In this document: piece after piece, positions 1 through 7,710 of the stretch | Layout: every line of letters begins with the position of its first letter | How positions within the stretch are numbered: the stretch's first letter is position 1 | Source: JALZAA01 sp046727755 | GTDB lineage: Bacteria > Actinomycetota > Acidimicrobiia > IMCC26256 > JACDBD01 | Direction: 5' to 3' | NCBI GenBank assembly: GCA_046727755.1 | Contig: JBKPDG010000149.1 | Coordinates: forward strand, 1-18,825 | DNA: 18,825 nucleotides | Translations under genes and position numbers: made by a program | Notes under the pieces: model-generated | Databases searched by the model: none | What the model was told of the DNA's origin: nothing | Seen by the model: the letters and a program-made list of their open reading frames with translations, nothing else

Positions 1-1022
1 CCGGCGCCGTGCTCGGTCGCTTCGGGACGGCAGGCGCGCGTGCCCACCGGCTCGCCCGCGGCGACGACGAGCACGCCGCGCCGCCGGCGCCGCCTCCTCC
101 CGAGCTCATCGAGACCGCCGAGCTCGATCCGCCCGTCGCCCGCGTCGAGACCGCGGCCTTCGCGGCCAAGGGCCTGGCCGAACGGCTCATGGCGCGCCTC
201 AATGCTCTCGGCCTCTCGTGCACGCGCGTGATGATCGAGGCCGAGACCGAGCACGGCGAGCGGCTCGCCCGGTGCTGGCGTCACGAAGGGGCGCTCACCC
301 CGGCGGCGCTGGCGGCGCGCGTCCGATGGCAGCTCGAGGGCTGGCTCACGGGCGAGCTGGACGACGGAGACGGGCGACGGGCGAACCCCGACGAGCTCGC
401 GACCGGCGGACTCGTGCTGCTGCGGTTGGTGCCGGACGAGGTGCTCCCCGCCACCGGCCGCCAGCTCGGGTTCTGGGGCGGCGATCCAGCGGCAGCCGAT
501 CGCGCCGGGCGCGTGCTCGCCCGGGTGCAGGGGATGCTCGGGCATCCCGCGGTGGTCACGGCCGTGCCCCAGGGCGGGCGCACGCCGGGCGAGCGGGTGC
601 GGTGGGTGCCATGGGGCGACCCGCGCGAGCCGGCCCGGCCTCTCGACCCGGTGCCGGCGCCGGGCGCCAACGTCCGCGAGGCTCCGCCCTGGCCGGGCGC
701 GATCCCGGGCCCGGCGCCGGCGCGCGTCTTCGATCCACCGCCCCCCGCCGAGCTGCTCGACGCCGCCGGCGAGGTCGTCACCGTGTCGGGCCGAGGAGAT
801 CCGTCTGCGCTCCCGGCGCACCTGCGGTGCGCGGCGCTCCCCGGCAACGGGGGCGAGATCGCGGCGTGGGCGGGACCGTGGGCGCACGACGCCCGCTGGT
901 GGGACCGGCGGGCGCGCCGCGCGTACTGGCAGGTGCTGGTGGCCACGCCCGACGGCGAGCGCGTCGCCTGTCTCGTCGCCGTTGCCGCGGGGCATGCCGC
1001 CCTCGAGGCGATCTACGACTGA
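1..1022 (+). CDS. imuB: ImuB, Y-family DNA polymerase-like mutasome protein (C-terminal part)
   Basis: This is the 3' part of imuB; the reading frame is already open at the left edge, so the polymerase palm is outside the window and position 9 is not a true start. The visible protein opens with the LGRFG stretch that follows the helix-hairpin-helix region in Y-family proteins. It continues through the little-finger-like domain and ends with the ImuB-specific C-terminal region: PWPG near residue 226, the WAGPW..DARWWD signature about 50 residues from the end, and a terminal EAIYD. A QLGFWG hexapeptide at nt 462-479 resembles the beta-clamp-binding motif QLPLWG known in mycobacterial ImuB. ImuB is catalytically inactive in studied cases and brings the error-prone polymerase DnaE2 to the sliding clamp during damage-induced mutagenesis. 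The partner dnaE2 lies on the same strand at 12479. It ends convergently 13 bases from the next gene. Confidence 0.9.
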   Translation, partial: GAVLGRFGTAGARAHRLARGDDEHAAPPAPPPPELIETAELDPPVARVETAAFAAKGLAERLMARLNALGLSCTRVMIEAETEHGERLARCWRHEGALTPAALAARVRWQLEGWLTGELDDGDGRRANPDELATGGLVLLRLVPDEVLPATGRQLGFWGGDPAAADRAGRVLARVQGMLGHPAVVTAVPQGGRTPGERVRWVPWGDPREPARPLDPVPAPGANVREAPPWPGAIPGPAPARVFDPPPPAELLDAAGEVVTVSGRGDPSALPAHLRCAALPGNGGEIAAWAGPWAHDARWWDRRARRAYWQVLVATPDGERVACLVAVAAGHAALEAIYD

Positions 1023-1035
1023 CTCGACCAGTGCC

Positions 1036-1407
1036 TCAGATCGGCCGCACGAGCTCGACCGTGTGCCCGGCCGGATCCCGGAGCGCGGCCACTCGCCAAC
1101 CCCATGGCTTGTCCTCGGGCGGCTCGTCGAACGACACGTTCGCGGCGCGAAGGCGCTCGTACTCCGCGTCCACGTCGTCCACCTCGAAGTGCAGCTGCAC
1201 GTGCTCCGCCCGTCCGATCGGCTCGCCGACGTGGAACGCCACGCATGGGCGTCCGGCCTCGTCGGCGAGCTGCACGAAACGCGGGGTCTCCGACGACACG
1301 CGGAGCCCGAGATTGCTCGTGTACCAGTCGCGCAGCGGGGCAGGGTCCTTCACGAAGACGGTCACGAGCGAGAACCGCACGACGCCGATGCTAAGCGGTC
1401 TGGTCAC
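1036..1407 (-). CDS. VOC (glyoxalase/bleomycin-resistance fold) family protein
   Basis: A 123-residue protein with a single vicinal-oxygen-chelate module pair. The sequence shows the usual pattern: a beta strand followed by D..LRDWY near residues 24-29, a central VQLHFEVDD strand, and a final RDPAGHTVELV strand that supplies the typical C-terminal glutamate ligand. Family members bind a divalent metal and act as glyoxalases, dioxygenases, epimerases or antibiotic-binding proteins; nothing here identifies the substrate. It starts at GTG, 12 bases after the DUF3237 gene, and is probably the last gene of a three-gene minus-strand run. No strong ribosome binding site is visible, which fits translation following on from the gene before it. 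It converges on imuB with a 13-base gap and no obvious terminator hairpin. Confidence 0.82.
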   Translation of the reverse strand: MTRPLSIGVVRFSLVTVFVKDPAPLRDWYTSNLGLRVSSETPRFVQLADEAGRPCVAFHVGEPIGRAEHVQLHFEVDDVDAEYERLRAANVSFDEPPEDKPWGWRVAALRDPAGHTVELVRPI

Positions 1408-1419
1408 CGTTGTCGCCGG

Positions 1420-1842
1420 CTACCGCACCTCGGCGATCTCGTACGTGAGCGTCTGGCCGTCGAGCTTTCCCTTGGCGACGGCCTGGATGCGGTTGAGCCA
1501 CGCGTACCGCTCGTCGCCGGTCTCGTACAGCGGGGCGGCGTAGGTCGGCGCGCTCCCGGGCGGCACCGACAGGTCGAGCCGGCCCCTGTACGTCACGTAC
1601 ACGAGCGCGCCGTCATGGGTCTCGAGGGTTCCGCGGACGTCGAGCGTGCCTGTTCCTTCGGGGCCGACGGTCATCCAGTCGGCAGCTGCCACTCCCTTGT
1701 GCTTTCCCGCCAGCCGCTCGCCTTCGTAGACCGCGTCGACGACTTCCACGATGATCCGCGTCCCGCTCGGCGTGTTGGGGAGCACGATCGGATCCGCCAG
1801 CGTGATCGTCGCGGTGCACAACGGGACGAGCTCGATGGCCAC
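1420..1842 (-). CDS. DUF3237 domain-containing protein
   Basis: A 140-residue protein resembling the DUF3237 family, small soluble beta-barrel-like proteins of unknown function found in actinobacteria and proteobacteria. Supporting features are the central ADWMTVGPEGTGTLDVRG region, the following LETHDGALVYVTYRG strand pair, and the YETGDERYAWLNRI segment near residues 105-118, which is the usual family signature. There is no signal peptide or membrane segment. The GTG start lies 4 bases after the stop of the upstream deazaflavin-reductase-like gene, so the two are very probably cotranscribed. Members often sit near oxidoreductases, which is also the case here, but no reaction can be assigned. 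The family call is fairly secure; any function is unknown. Confidence 0.8.
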   Translation of the reverse strand: MAIELVPLCTATITLADPIVLPNTPSGTRIIVEVVDAVYEGERLAGKHKGVAAADWMTVGPEGTGTLDVRGTLETHDGALVYVTYRGRLDLSVPPGSAPTYAAPLYETGDERYAWLNRIQAVAKGKLDGQTLTYEIAEVR

Positions 1843-1846
1843 GGCG

Positions 1847-2209
1847 TCAGTCTGCCCGACGCACGTCGATCGCGACCAAGAGCGACTCGCGCCGCCAGCG
1901 CTCGAGGCTTCCGGTGTAGCGAGGTTGATATTTCTCGAAGACGAGCCTGCGCCCCCGCTCTGACTCCTCGCCGTCGTCGACGATCCGTGCCATCGCGGCG
2001 TAGGTCACATCGCGCACCCGCACCGTGACGTCCGGGTCGACGCGCAGGTTCCGCACCCAGTCCGACCGGTCGCCGCCGCCCGAGAGCAGGTACAGGGTTC
2101 GACCGTCGAGCGCGAACCAGATCTCGATCTCGTGCGGGCGCCCCGAGACGCGTCCGTGCGTCGTGAGATAGCAGAAGTCGTCGTCGGCCGACGCGACGAG
2201 CTCGTCCAT
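1847..2209 (-). CDS. Deazaflavin (F420)-dependent nitroreductase/quinone reductase-like protein (Ddn family)
   Basis: A 120-residue protein with a split beta-barrel. The core pattern LTTHGRVSGRPHEIEIWF, then DGRTLYLLSGGGDRSDWVRNL, then DPDVTVRV corresponds to the Ddn family motif T-GRxSG...DG..y...S.GG....W..NL...P.V.V. Family members usually bind reduced coenzyme F420 and reduce quinones or nitro compounds, although some members use other cofactors or none. I chose the ATG at 2209. The reading frame continues upstream to another ATG at 2263, but that would overlap the divergent gene at 2257 and add a tail unlike the family. It is the first gene of a minus-strand run with the DUF3237 and VOC genes. 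The C-terminus (RWRRESLLVAIDV) is complete. Confidence 0.75.
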   Translation of the reverse strand: MDELVASADDDFCYLTTHGRVSGRPHEIEIWFALDGRTLYLLSGGGDRSDWVRNLRVDPDVTVRVRDVTYAAMARIVDDGEESERGRRLVFEKYQPRYTGSLERWRRESLLVAIDVRRAD

Positions 2210-2256
2210 GGCGCGTCCAGTCTCGCACCGGTCCCGACGCGCGAAGCTCGCGGGCG

Positions 2257-2706
2257 ATGGCATCGATCGACGACGTCCGCGACCTCGCCCGCCGTGATCA
2301 CGGCCTCGCCGTGGTCGTCACCCAACGGGCAGACGGATCGCCGCAGACCTCGATTGCCAACGCCGGCGTGCTGGCGCACCCGGTGACCGGGGAAGCGGTC
2401 GTCGGTGTCGTCGTCGCCGGCGACACCCGCAAGCACGCGAACTTGCGACGCCGGCCCCGGGCGACGGTCGTGTTCCGCGCCGGATGGGAATGGGTCGCCG
2501 TCGAGGGCCCCGTCGACCTGGCCGGGCCCGACGACCCTCTCGACGACCTGGACGCCGGCCGCGTCCCGCAGGTGCTCCGCGACGTGTTCAGCGCCGCCGG
2601 TGGCACGCACGACGACTGGGAGGAGTACGACCGCGTGATGGCCGCCGAGCGGCGGGTGGCCGTGCTGCTGCGTCCCGAGCGCGTCTACTCCAACCCGGGG
2701 ACCTGA
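2257..2706 (+). CDS. F420-dependent PPOX-class oxidoreductase
   Basis: A 149-residue flavin/deazaflavin-binding split-barrel protein. It shows the N-terminal LAVVVTQRADGSPQTSIANAG strand pair, the cofactor-phosphate segment GDTRKHANLRRRPRATVVFR, and the WEWVAVEGPVDL strand, in the order seen in actinobacterial PPOX-class F420-dependent enzymes (pyridoxamine-5'-phosphate-oxidase fold). These enzymes use F420H2 to reduce small molecules such as quinones or biliverdin; the substrate here is unknown. The ATG start is 47 bases from the divergent Ddn-like gene, so both probably share one control region, and no strong Shine-Dalgarno is visible. The gene ends 4 bases from the end of the convergent DUF2142 gene, which leaves no room for a separate terminator. 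Confidence 0.83.
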   Translation: MASIDDVRDLARRDHGLAVVVTQRADGSPQTSIANAGVLAHPVTGEAVVGVVVAGDTRKHANLRRRPRATVVFRAGWEWVAVEGPVDLAGPDDPLDDLDAGRVPQVLRDVFSAAGGTHDDWEEYDRVMAAERRVAVLLRPERVYSNPGT

Positions 2707-2710
2707 GCGG

Positions 2711-4246
2711 TTACACGGGGGTCGTGCTCTCGGCGACGACCGCATCGTCGTCGGCCCGCGCACCCCACAACCACACCGCGACCGCGACGAGCACGGCCGC
2801 GTACCCGACGAGCAGCAGCAACGACGGCACCGGCGGCGACCAGTACGCGTCCCACCAGAACAGGAGCGACCCGTCGATGCCCACCGTGTACCGGCGCAGG
2901 TTCTGCCAGAACGCGAGGAAGTGCGCGACGACGAACGCGACGCCGAGCACGATCGTCAGGCGGCCCCGCGGCAGCCGGCGCGCCGGTTCCTGAGCCAGCG
3001 TGAAGCCGCACAGAATCGGCAAGCCGACCGCCAGCGGCAGCGTGTACCGGCCCTGCCAACCGAACCCGAAGCGCCGGGCTTCGATGAACTCGAGCACCGC
3101 CGGCACCAGGACGATCAGGGCGGCCAGTACCGCGATCACGAGCGCGGCGCCACGGCGGGCCAGTCCGATCGCGAGCGCGACGAGCATGCCGAGCGCGACT
3201 GTCCAGACTACGAACGTGAGCGCCGGCGCGGGCACCTCGACCCAGCCGAAGCCTCCGATCATCTCGCGGTAGCTCGGGCTGGTGGTGCCGAGGGTCTCCC
3301 GGAACACCTCGAACGCGCTGAACCCGTCGGCCGACGGACCGGGCGGGGTCTTCGAGCCGAGCGAGTCGTAATAGTTGATCCACCCGAGCTCGAAACCGAT
3401 GCACAGCGCGACGGCGACGGCGCCGATCTGCACGGCCCGGGAGCGAAGCAAGCGCAGAACCGCCACCCGCGTGCACAACAACAGCAACACGACCGCCGCG
3501 ACGCCGAGCCACACCATGCCGAGCGGCCGGGCGAGCACGAGGACGCCGGCGCCGATAGCAGTGCGAGCGACGATCCTCCCGTCGACGACGCCGTCGCGCG
3601 CCTTGGCGACGAGGACCACGCCCGATGCCCACAGCGCGACGCCACCTGCGATCTCGAGATTGCTCGGGTTCACGAGGCTGGCGACGAAGAAGACCATGGG
3701 TGTCAATGCGAAGGCGAGGCCGGTGACGGCGAGCCATGGCACCCGCGCCTCGCGCAGCGAGAGCAACGCGGACGCGAACAACGCGCTGCACAGCGCGACG
3801 CCGAACACCCGCATGAGATATACACCGGCCCTCGACGGCTCGATGAGGGATGGCAGGCCCAAGACGCCGTAGGGCGTCGGCGGGAAGCGGCCGTTGCTGA
3901 TAGCGGTCCGTTCGTTCCCGTCGGCCCCCTCGCCGAAGGTGTCTGCGCACTGCGCGGGGACGTGCGGATGGAACGCGAAGCAGCCGGGTGGGATGCGGAG
4001 ACGCGCCAGCCGGCTCGGTGTCTCCACGAAGCGGATGTGATCGGGCACGCCGCGGCGGGTCGGGCCGATCAGCTCTCCCCGCGCGACGGACGCTGCCCGC
4101 AGCATGTGCTCCGGCTCGTCGGGCCCCGCCATGAGCGGATTCGAGAGCGCCCACGCCGACCCGAGCAGCGTGAACAGAGCGAACGAGGCCCACCACTGGA
4201 CGCGGCGTGAAGGTGGCCGCGTCCGCAGGACGTTCAGCAGCTTCAC
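2711..4246 (-). CDS. DUF2142 family multi-pass membrane protein, possible GT-C-type glycosyltransferase
   Basis: A 511-residue integral membrane protein with roughly ten hydrophobic segments. A first transmembrane helix (about residues 18-36) is followed by the PDEPEH motif at 42-47, then a long polar loop containing ISNGRFPPTPYG, and then repeated membrane helices. The DEP.H motif right after helix 1 is typical of DUF2142 proteins. Their topology resembles GT-C enzymes, which use polyprenyl-phosphate sugars on the outer face of the membrane; DUF2142 itself is uncharacterised. I chose the GTG at 4246 because it forms a GTGA overlap with the wecB stop. An in-frame start further up would lie entirely inside wecB. 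It is translated after wecB on the minus strand and probably belongs functionally to the divergent glycan operon. Confidence 0.82.
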   Translation of the reverse strand: MKLLNVLRTRPPSRRVQWWASFALFTLLGSAWALSNPLMAGPDEPEHMLRAASVARGELIGPTRRGVPDHIRFVETPSRLARLRIPPGCFAFHPHVPAQCADTFGEGADGNERTAISNGRFPPTPYGVLGLPSLIEPSRAGVYLMRVFGVALCSALFASALLSLREARVPWLAVTGLAFALTPMVFFVASLVNPSNLEIAGGVALWASGVVLVAKARDGVVDGRIVARTAIGAGVLVLARPLGMVWLGVAAVVLLLLCTRVAVLRLLRSRAVQIGAVAVALCIGFELGWINYYDSLGSKTPPGPSADGFSAFEVFRETLGTTSPSYREMIGGFGWVEVPAPALTFVVWTVALGMLVALAIGLARRGAALVIAVLAALIVLVPAVLEFIEARRFGFGWQGRYTLPLAVGLPILCGFTLAQEPARRLPRGRLTIVLGVAFVVAHFLAFWQNLRRYTVGIDGSLLFWWDAYWSPPVPSLLLLVGYAAVLVAVAVWLWGARADDDAVVAESTTPV

Positions 4247-5352
4247 CCCGCGTGTGCCGCTCGCCGCACCTCGGCGACACAACGCGCCGATGCCCGCCCG
4301 TCGCCGTACGGGGAGGGGATCCTGCGCAGCCGCTCGTGGACCGTGTCGAGGTCGTCGAGCCACGCGTTCACGCGTTCACCGATCACCGGTCCCGCCGGGA
4401 CGAGATCGGCGAACGTCCCGAGGACCTCGGGCCGTTCCGTCGACCGCCGCGCCACCGCGATCGGTCGCTTGAGCACGCTCGCTTCCTCGACGAGGCCTCC
4501 CGAATCGGAGACGAGCACGGCCGACTCCGCCGCGAGCGCGACGAACTCCGAATAGCCGAGCGGTTCGGTGATCATGAGCTGCGACAGCTGCTCCGAGAAC
4601 CCGAACGCGCGAGCCCGGTCGGCGGTGCGAGGGTGCAACGGGAGGACGACCGGGAGCCGCAAGCCGGTGAGCTGGCCGAGCACGGTCTGCAAGGCAGCGG
4701 GATCGTCGACGTTCTCCGGGCGGTGAAACGTCGCGAGAACGTACGAGCTGGGTTCGAGTCCTCGCTTCGTGAGCAACCGCGCCCGCTCCGCCTCGGACGG
4801 CAGACATTCGAGCACGGCGTCGACGACGGTGTTGCCCGTGACCACGACACGGTCGGCGTCGATGCCTTCCTGGCGCAGGTTCGCGCTGCACACCTCGGTC
4901 GGTGCGCAGCAGACATCGGCGAGGTGATCCGTGAGCATTCGGTTGTGCTCCTCGGGCATGGCCCGGTCGCGACTGCGCAGGCCGGCCTCGACGTGCACGA
5001 CGGGAATCTCCCGGGCGTTCGCGGCCAGCGCGCCGGCGAGCGTGGTGTTCGTGTCGCCCTGCACGACGACGACCGCCGGTTCGCAGGCGTCGAAATACTC
5101 GTCGAGCCCGCGGATCGCGTCGCCGATCTGGCGGCCACGGGACTGTCCGCCCACGGTCAGCTGCACGTCGGGACGACCCAGCGCCAGCTCGTCGAGGAAC
5201 GCGCGCGCCATCTCGTGGGAATCGTGCTGACCGGAGTGGATCAAGCACGCGTCCGGGCCGAGGAGTCGAGCGATGCCGGCGAGCTTGATGATCTCGGGTC
5301 TCGTCCCGAACACGACCGCGACGCGTCGCTGCTCCGTGTCCTCCCGGCTCAC
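4243..5352 (-). CDS. wecB: UDP-N-acetylglucosamine 2-epimerase (non-hydrolysing), WecB/WbpI type
   Basis: Cytosolic epimerase of about 369 residues with all family landmarks: GTRPE (16-20), GDTNTT (99-104), HVEAGLRS (120-127), PEEHNR (133-138), TGNTVVDA (172-179), FHRPEN (207-213), HPRT (240-243), SDSGG (282-286) and TERPE. The acidic and histidine residues needed by E. coli WecB are present in these motifs. The reaction inverts C2 of UDP-GlcNAc to UDP-ManNAc. In WbpI-type enzymes the substrate is UDP-2,3-diacetamido-glucuronate instead, and the divergent aminotransferase, dehydrogenase and acetyltransferase genes make that reading attractive. I chose the GTG at 5352, which has GGGAGG four bases upstream. 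An ATG at 5394 would add 14 residues and cannot be excluded. The TGA stop overlaps the next GTG start. Confidence 0.92.
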   Translation of the reverse strand: MSREDTEQRRVAVVFGTRPEIIKLAGIARLLGPDACLIHSGQHDSHEMARAFLDELALGRPDVQLTVGGQSRGRQIGDAIRGLDEYFDACEPAVVVVQGDTNTTLAGALAANAREIPVVHVEAGLRSRDRAMPEEHNRMLTDHLADVCCAPTEVCSANLRQEGIDADRVVVTGNTVVDAVLECLPSEAERARLLTKRGLEPSSYVLATFHRPENVDDPAALQTVLGQLTGLRLPVVLPLHPRTADRARAFGFSEQLSQLMITEPLGYSEFVALAAESAVLVSDSGGLVEEASVLKRPIAVARRSTERPEVLGTFADLVPAGPVIGERVNAWLDDLDTVHERLRRIPSPYGDGRASARCVAEVRRAAHAG

Positions 5353-5488
5353 TCGGCCTCCCACGTCCCGTCCGTCGCTGTGCGACCCACCCATGGCACC
5401 AACTAGCCTGCCCTGAACGGCGCGCCCGGCGATGGATGCTGGATCCCGGTTCGACGTGCGAGCCCTGTTGCCGGAGCATGCTACGAGG
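5353..5488. promoter_or_regulatory. Divergent intergenic region between wecB and the plus-strand glycan operon
   Basis: These 136 bases separate the two oppositely transcribed arms of the glycan locus and must contain the start of at least one, probably both, transcripts. The exact length depends on the two ambiguous start codons (minus-strand ATG 5394 or GTG 5352; plus-strand ATG 5432 or 5489). I see no convincing -35/-10 pair. A weak TAGTTG on the minus strand just before ATG 5394 is the only -10-like candidate. No operator palindrome or riboswitch was recognised. Confidence 0.4.
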
Positions 5489-6715
5489 ATGAACGAAGTC
5501 GCCCGCCAGGCAGTGCCGTCCGATCAGGACGCGTCCGGCCGCACCCTCGGTGAAGCTGAGATCGCGGCCGTCCGCGACGCGATCGAAAGCGGCGTGCTCA
5601 CGAGCACCAAGGGGCCGTGGGTGCCGGCCCTCGAGGAACGGTTCGCCGAGATCCTCGGCGTCCGCCACGCAGTGGCGACGTCGTCGGGAACGGCTGCGGT
5701 TCACGCCGCGATCGCCGCCATCGATCCCGAGCCCGGCGACGAGGTGATCACCACGCCCATCACCGACATGGGAGCGATTGCGCCGATCATCTATCAGAGC
5801 GCAGTCCCGGTATTCGCGGATGTCGACCGCAGGACCGGTAATGTCACCGCGTCGTCGATCGAGACTCGGATCAGTGACACAACGCGTGCTGTCATCGTCA
5901 CCCACCTCTTCGGGAATCCCGCTGACATGCCCGCGATCAATCGGCTCGCCGAGGAACGCGGCATCCCGGTGATCGAGGACTGCTGCCAGGCATACCTCGC
6001 GCGCAGCCAGGGCACCCTGGTGGGGAGGGCGGGCGCGATGGCGTGCTTCAGCCTCCAGCAGGGTAAGCACGTCACGACGGGAGAAGGCGGCCTGGTCGTC
6101 ACGGACGACGATGCGATCGCTCGGCGCATCAGGCTGTTCGTGAACAAGGCGTGGCCCTACGGTGAGCAGGATCCCGACCACGAGTTCCTCGCGTTGAACT
6201 CGCGCATGACCGAGCTTCAAGGCGCGGTCGGAAAGGCGCAGCTCGACAAGCTCGACGATGTGGTCGCGGCGCGCGTTCGCAGTGCGGCTCGGCTGACCGA
6301 TCGGCTCGAACCGCTGGAGGGCGTCGAGACGCCGCGGATCGCGCCCGGCGACACGCACACGTTCTGGCGCTACGCCCTGCATGTCGACGCCGATCGGTTC
6401 TCCGAGGGCCCCGACGGGTTCGCGCGCGAGCTGCGCGCGCAGGGGATCGTCTCGACGCCGAGGTATGTCAAGAAGCCGGCGTTCCAGACCGCGGTCATCG
6501 CGAACCGGCGGACGTTCGGGGACAGCGGATTCCCGTTCACGCTCGCCCGTCCGGAGGCCGTCGACTACGCGCCGGCGCGGTTCCCGGGCACCTTCGATTT
6601 CCTGTCCTCGGTGCTGGTGCTGCCCTGGAACGAGCGCCTGGAGGACGGCGACGTGGATCACATCGCGAACCGGATCGAAGACGTCGCGCTCACGAGCGTG
6701 GGGGCCACCCCATGA
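5489..6715 (+). CDS. DegT/DnrJ/EryC1/StrS-family sugar aminotransferase (WbpE-like)
   Basis: A PLP-dependent enzyme of 408 residues that places an amino group on a keto nucleotide-sugar. Visible fold-type I landmarks are the SGVLTSTKGPWVPALEERFA entry region (about 34-53), the phosphate-binding TSSGTAA (about 64-70), PVIEDCCQAY with the cofactor-contacting aspartate (about 160-169), and the Schiff-base lysine K193 in QQGKHVTTGEGG. An NSRMTELQGAVGKAQLDKL segment follows, as usual for the family. I prefer the ATG at 5489; an in-frame ATG at 5432 adds 19 residues without family support. It is the first gene of a seven-gene operon, and its TGA is embedded in the ATGA start of the oxidoreductase gene. 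That partner suggests it aminates a 3-keto-UDP-sugar, as WbpE or WlbC does. The exact substrate is inferred. Confidence 0.9.
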   Translation: MNEVARQAVPSDQDASGRTLGEAEIAAVRDAIESGVLTSTKGPWVPALEERFAEILGVRHAVATSSGTAAVHAAIAAIDPEPGDEVITTPITDMGAIAPIIYQSAVPVFADVDRRTGNVTASSIETRISDTTRAVIVTHLFGNPADMPAINRLAEERGIPVIEDCCQAYLARSQGTLVGRAGAMACFSLQQGKHVTTGEGGLVVTDDDAIARRIRLFVNKAWPYGEQDPDHEFLALNSRMTELQGAVGKAQLDKLDDVVAARVRSAARLTDRLEPLEGVETPRIAPGDTHTFWRYALHVDADRFSEGPDGFARELRAQGIVSTPRYVKKPAFQTAVIANRRTFGDSGFPFTLARPEAVDYAPARFPGTFDFLSSVLVLPWNERLEDGDVDHIANRIEDVALTSVGATP

Positions 6716-7710
6716 AGGAGATGCTGCGGTTTGCGATCATCGGTGCCGGGGCCATCGCCCAGTCCTACGTCGCGGTCTTCAGCGGCCTTCGGTACGCGCG
6801 CGTCGTCGGCGTCGCCGACCCGGCCCTCGAGCGAGCGCGGAAGGTGGCCGAAGCGCTCGCCTGCCCGGCGTTCGCGTCCCACGACGAGCTTCTCCAGAAC
6901 TTGGACGTCGACGCGGCGGTGATCTGCACGCCGCCGGCAACGCATCTCGAGGTGGGCCTCGACCTCCTCGAGCGTGGCATTCCGGTGTTGTGCGAAAAGC
7001 CGCTCGCACTCGACTACGCGTCGGCGCGCAAGCTCGTCGATGAGTCGACGAACGCTGGAGTTCCGCTCACGATGGCGGCCAAGTTCCGGTACGTCGAGGA
7101 CGCCGTGCGGGCGAAGAGCATCGTCGACTCCGGCGACCTCGGGGACGTCGTGCTCTTCGACAACATCTTCGCATCGCACGCGCCGATGGCCGGTCGATGG
7201 AATGCCGACCCGGCCATCAGCGGCGGGGGAGTGCTCATCGACAACGGGACACACTCCGTCGACATCGCCCGGTACTTCCTCGGTTCGATCACCGACGTCA
7301 TGGCGGTTGCACCGAGACGCGTCCAAGACGTCGCGGTCGAAGACACCGCACAGATGTTCATCCGATCGGCCGACGGCGTGTGCGGAACGATCGACCTGTC
7401 GTGGAGCATCGATATGCAAGCCGACAGGTACATCAGCATCTACGGCTCGGAGGGGACGATCAACGTCGGCTGGCACGAGTCGAAGTTCCGGCCTGCGTCA
7501 GGCGATTGGATCAAGTTCGGCGACGGCTACGACAAGATCGGGGCAATGCGGGCGCAGGTCGGCAACTTCTGTGGCGCGCTGCAGGGTCGCGAGGAGTTGC
7601 TGATCACGGCGGAGGACGCCCTGGCCTCGGTGGCGGTGATCGAGGCCGCGTACGCATCGATGGACAGCGCGGGGTGGGTTCGCGTGAACGGGGCGGCATC
7701 GTCAGCGTGA
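6712..7710 (+). CDS. Gfo/Idh/MocA-family NAD(P)-dependent sugar dehydrogenase (WbpB/WlbA-like)
   Basis: A 332-residue two-domain oxidoreductase. The N-terminal Rossmann domain has FAIIGAGAIAQ with GAGAIA at 11-16. The EKP catalytic-lysine motif is at 95-97 (CEKPLALD). The C-terminal domain carries GGGVLIDNGTHSVDIARYF (171-189), with the aspartate and histidine typical of the family. WbpB/WlbA enzymes oxidise C3 of UDP-GlcNAcA to give the 3-keto substrate for a DegT-type transaminase, which is the gene immediately upstream here, so coupling of the two reactions is likely. The start ATG overlaps the previous stop (ATGA), and its own TGA is inside the GTGA start of the acetyltransferase gene. 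It could act on a different UDP- or dTDP-sugar; the family call is secure, the substrate is not. Confidence 0.9.
   Translation: MKEMLRFAIIGAGAIAQSYVAVFSGLRYARVVGVADPALERARKVAEALACPAFASHDELLQNLDVDAAVICTPPATHLEVGLDLLERGIPVLCEKPLALDYASARKLVDESTNAGVPLTMAAKFRYVEDAVRAKSIVDSGDLGDVVLFDNIFASHAPMAGRWNADPAISGGGVLIDNGTHSVDIARYFLGSITDVMAVAPRRVQDVAVEDTAQMFIRSADGVCGTIDLSWSIDMQADRYISIYGSEGTINVGWHESKFRPASGDWIKFGDGYDKIGAMRAQVGNFCGALQGREELLITAEDALASVAVIEAAYASMDSAGWVRVNGAASSA

Noticed and set aside
2210..2263. Longer N-terminus of the Ddn-like protein starting at ATG 2263
   Set aside because: It would overlap the divergent PPOX gene start and adds 18 residues without family similarity; the ATG at 2209 fits the family start better.
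2685..4280. A 531-codon open frame on the minus strand in another frame of the DUF2142 gene
   Set aside because: Arginine-rich translation without hydrophobic segments, while the overlapping frame gives a clear multi-pass membrane protein.
5353..5394. ATG 5394 as the wecB start
   Set aside because: Not fully excluded, but the GTG at 5352 has GGGAGG just upstream and leaves an N-terminus closer to the family's usual beginning.
4376..6661. A 761-codon open frame on the minus strand across wecB and the aminotransferase
   Set aside because: It overlaps both genes, whose motifs are complete, and crosses the divergent intergenic region; the composition is typical of an antisense shadow.
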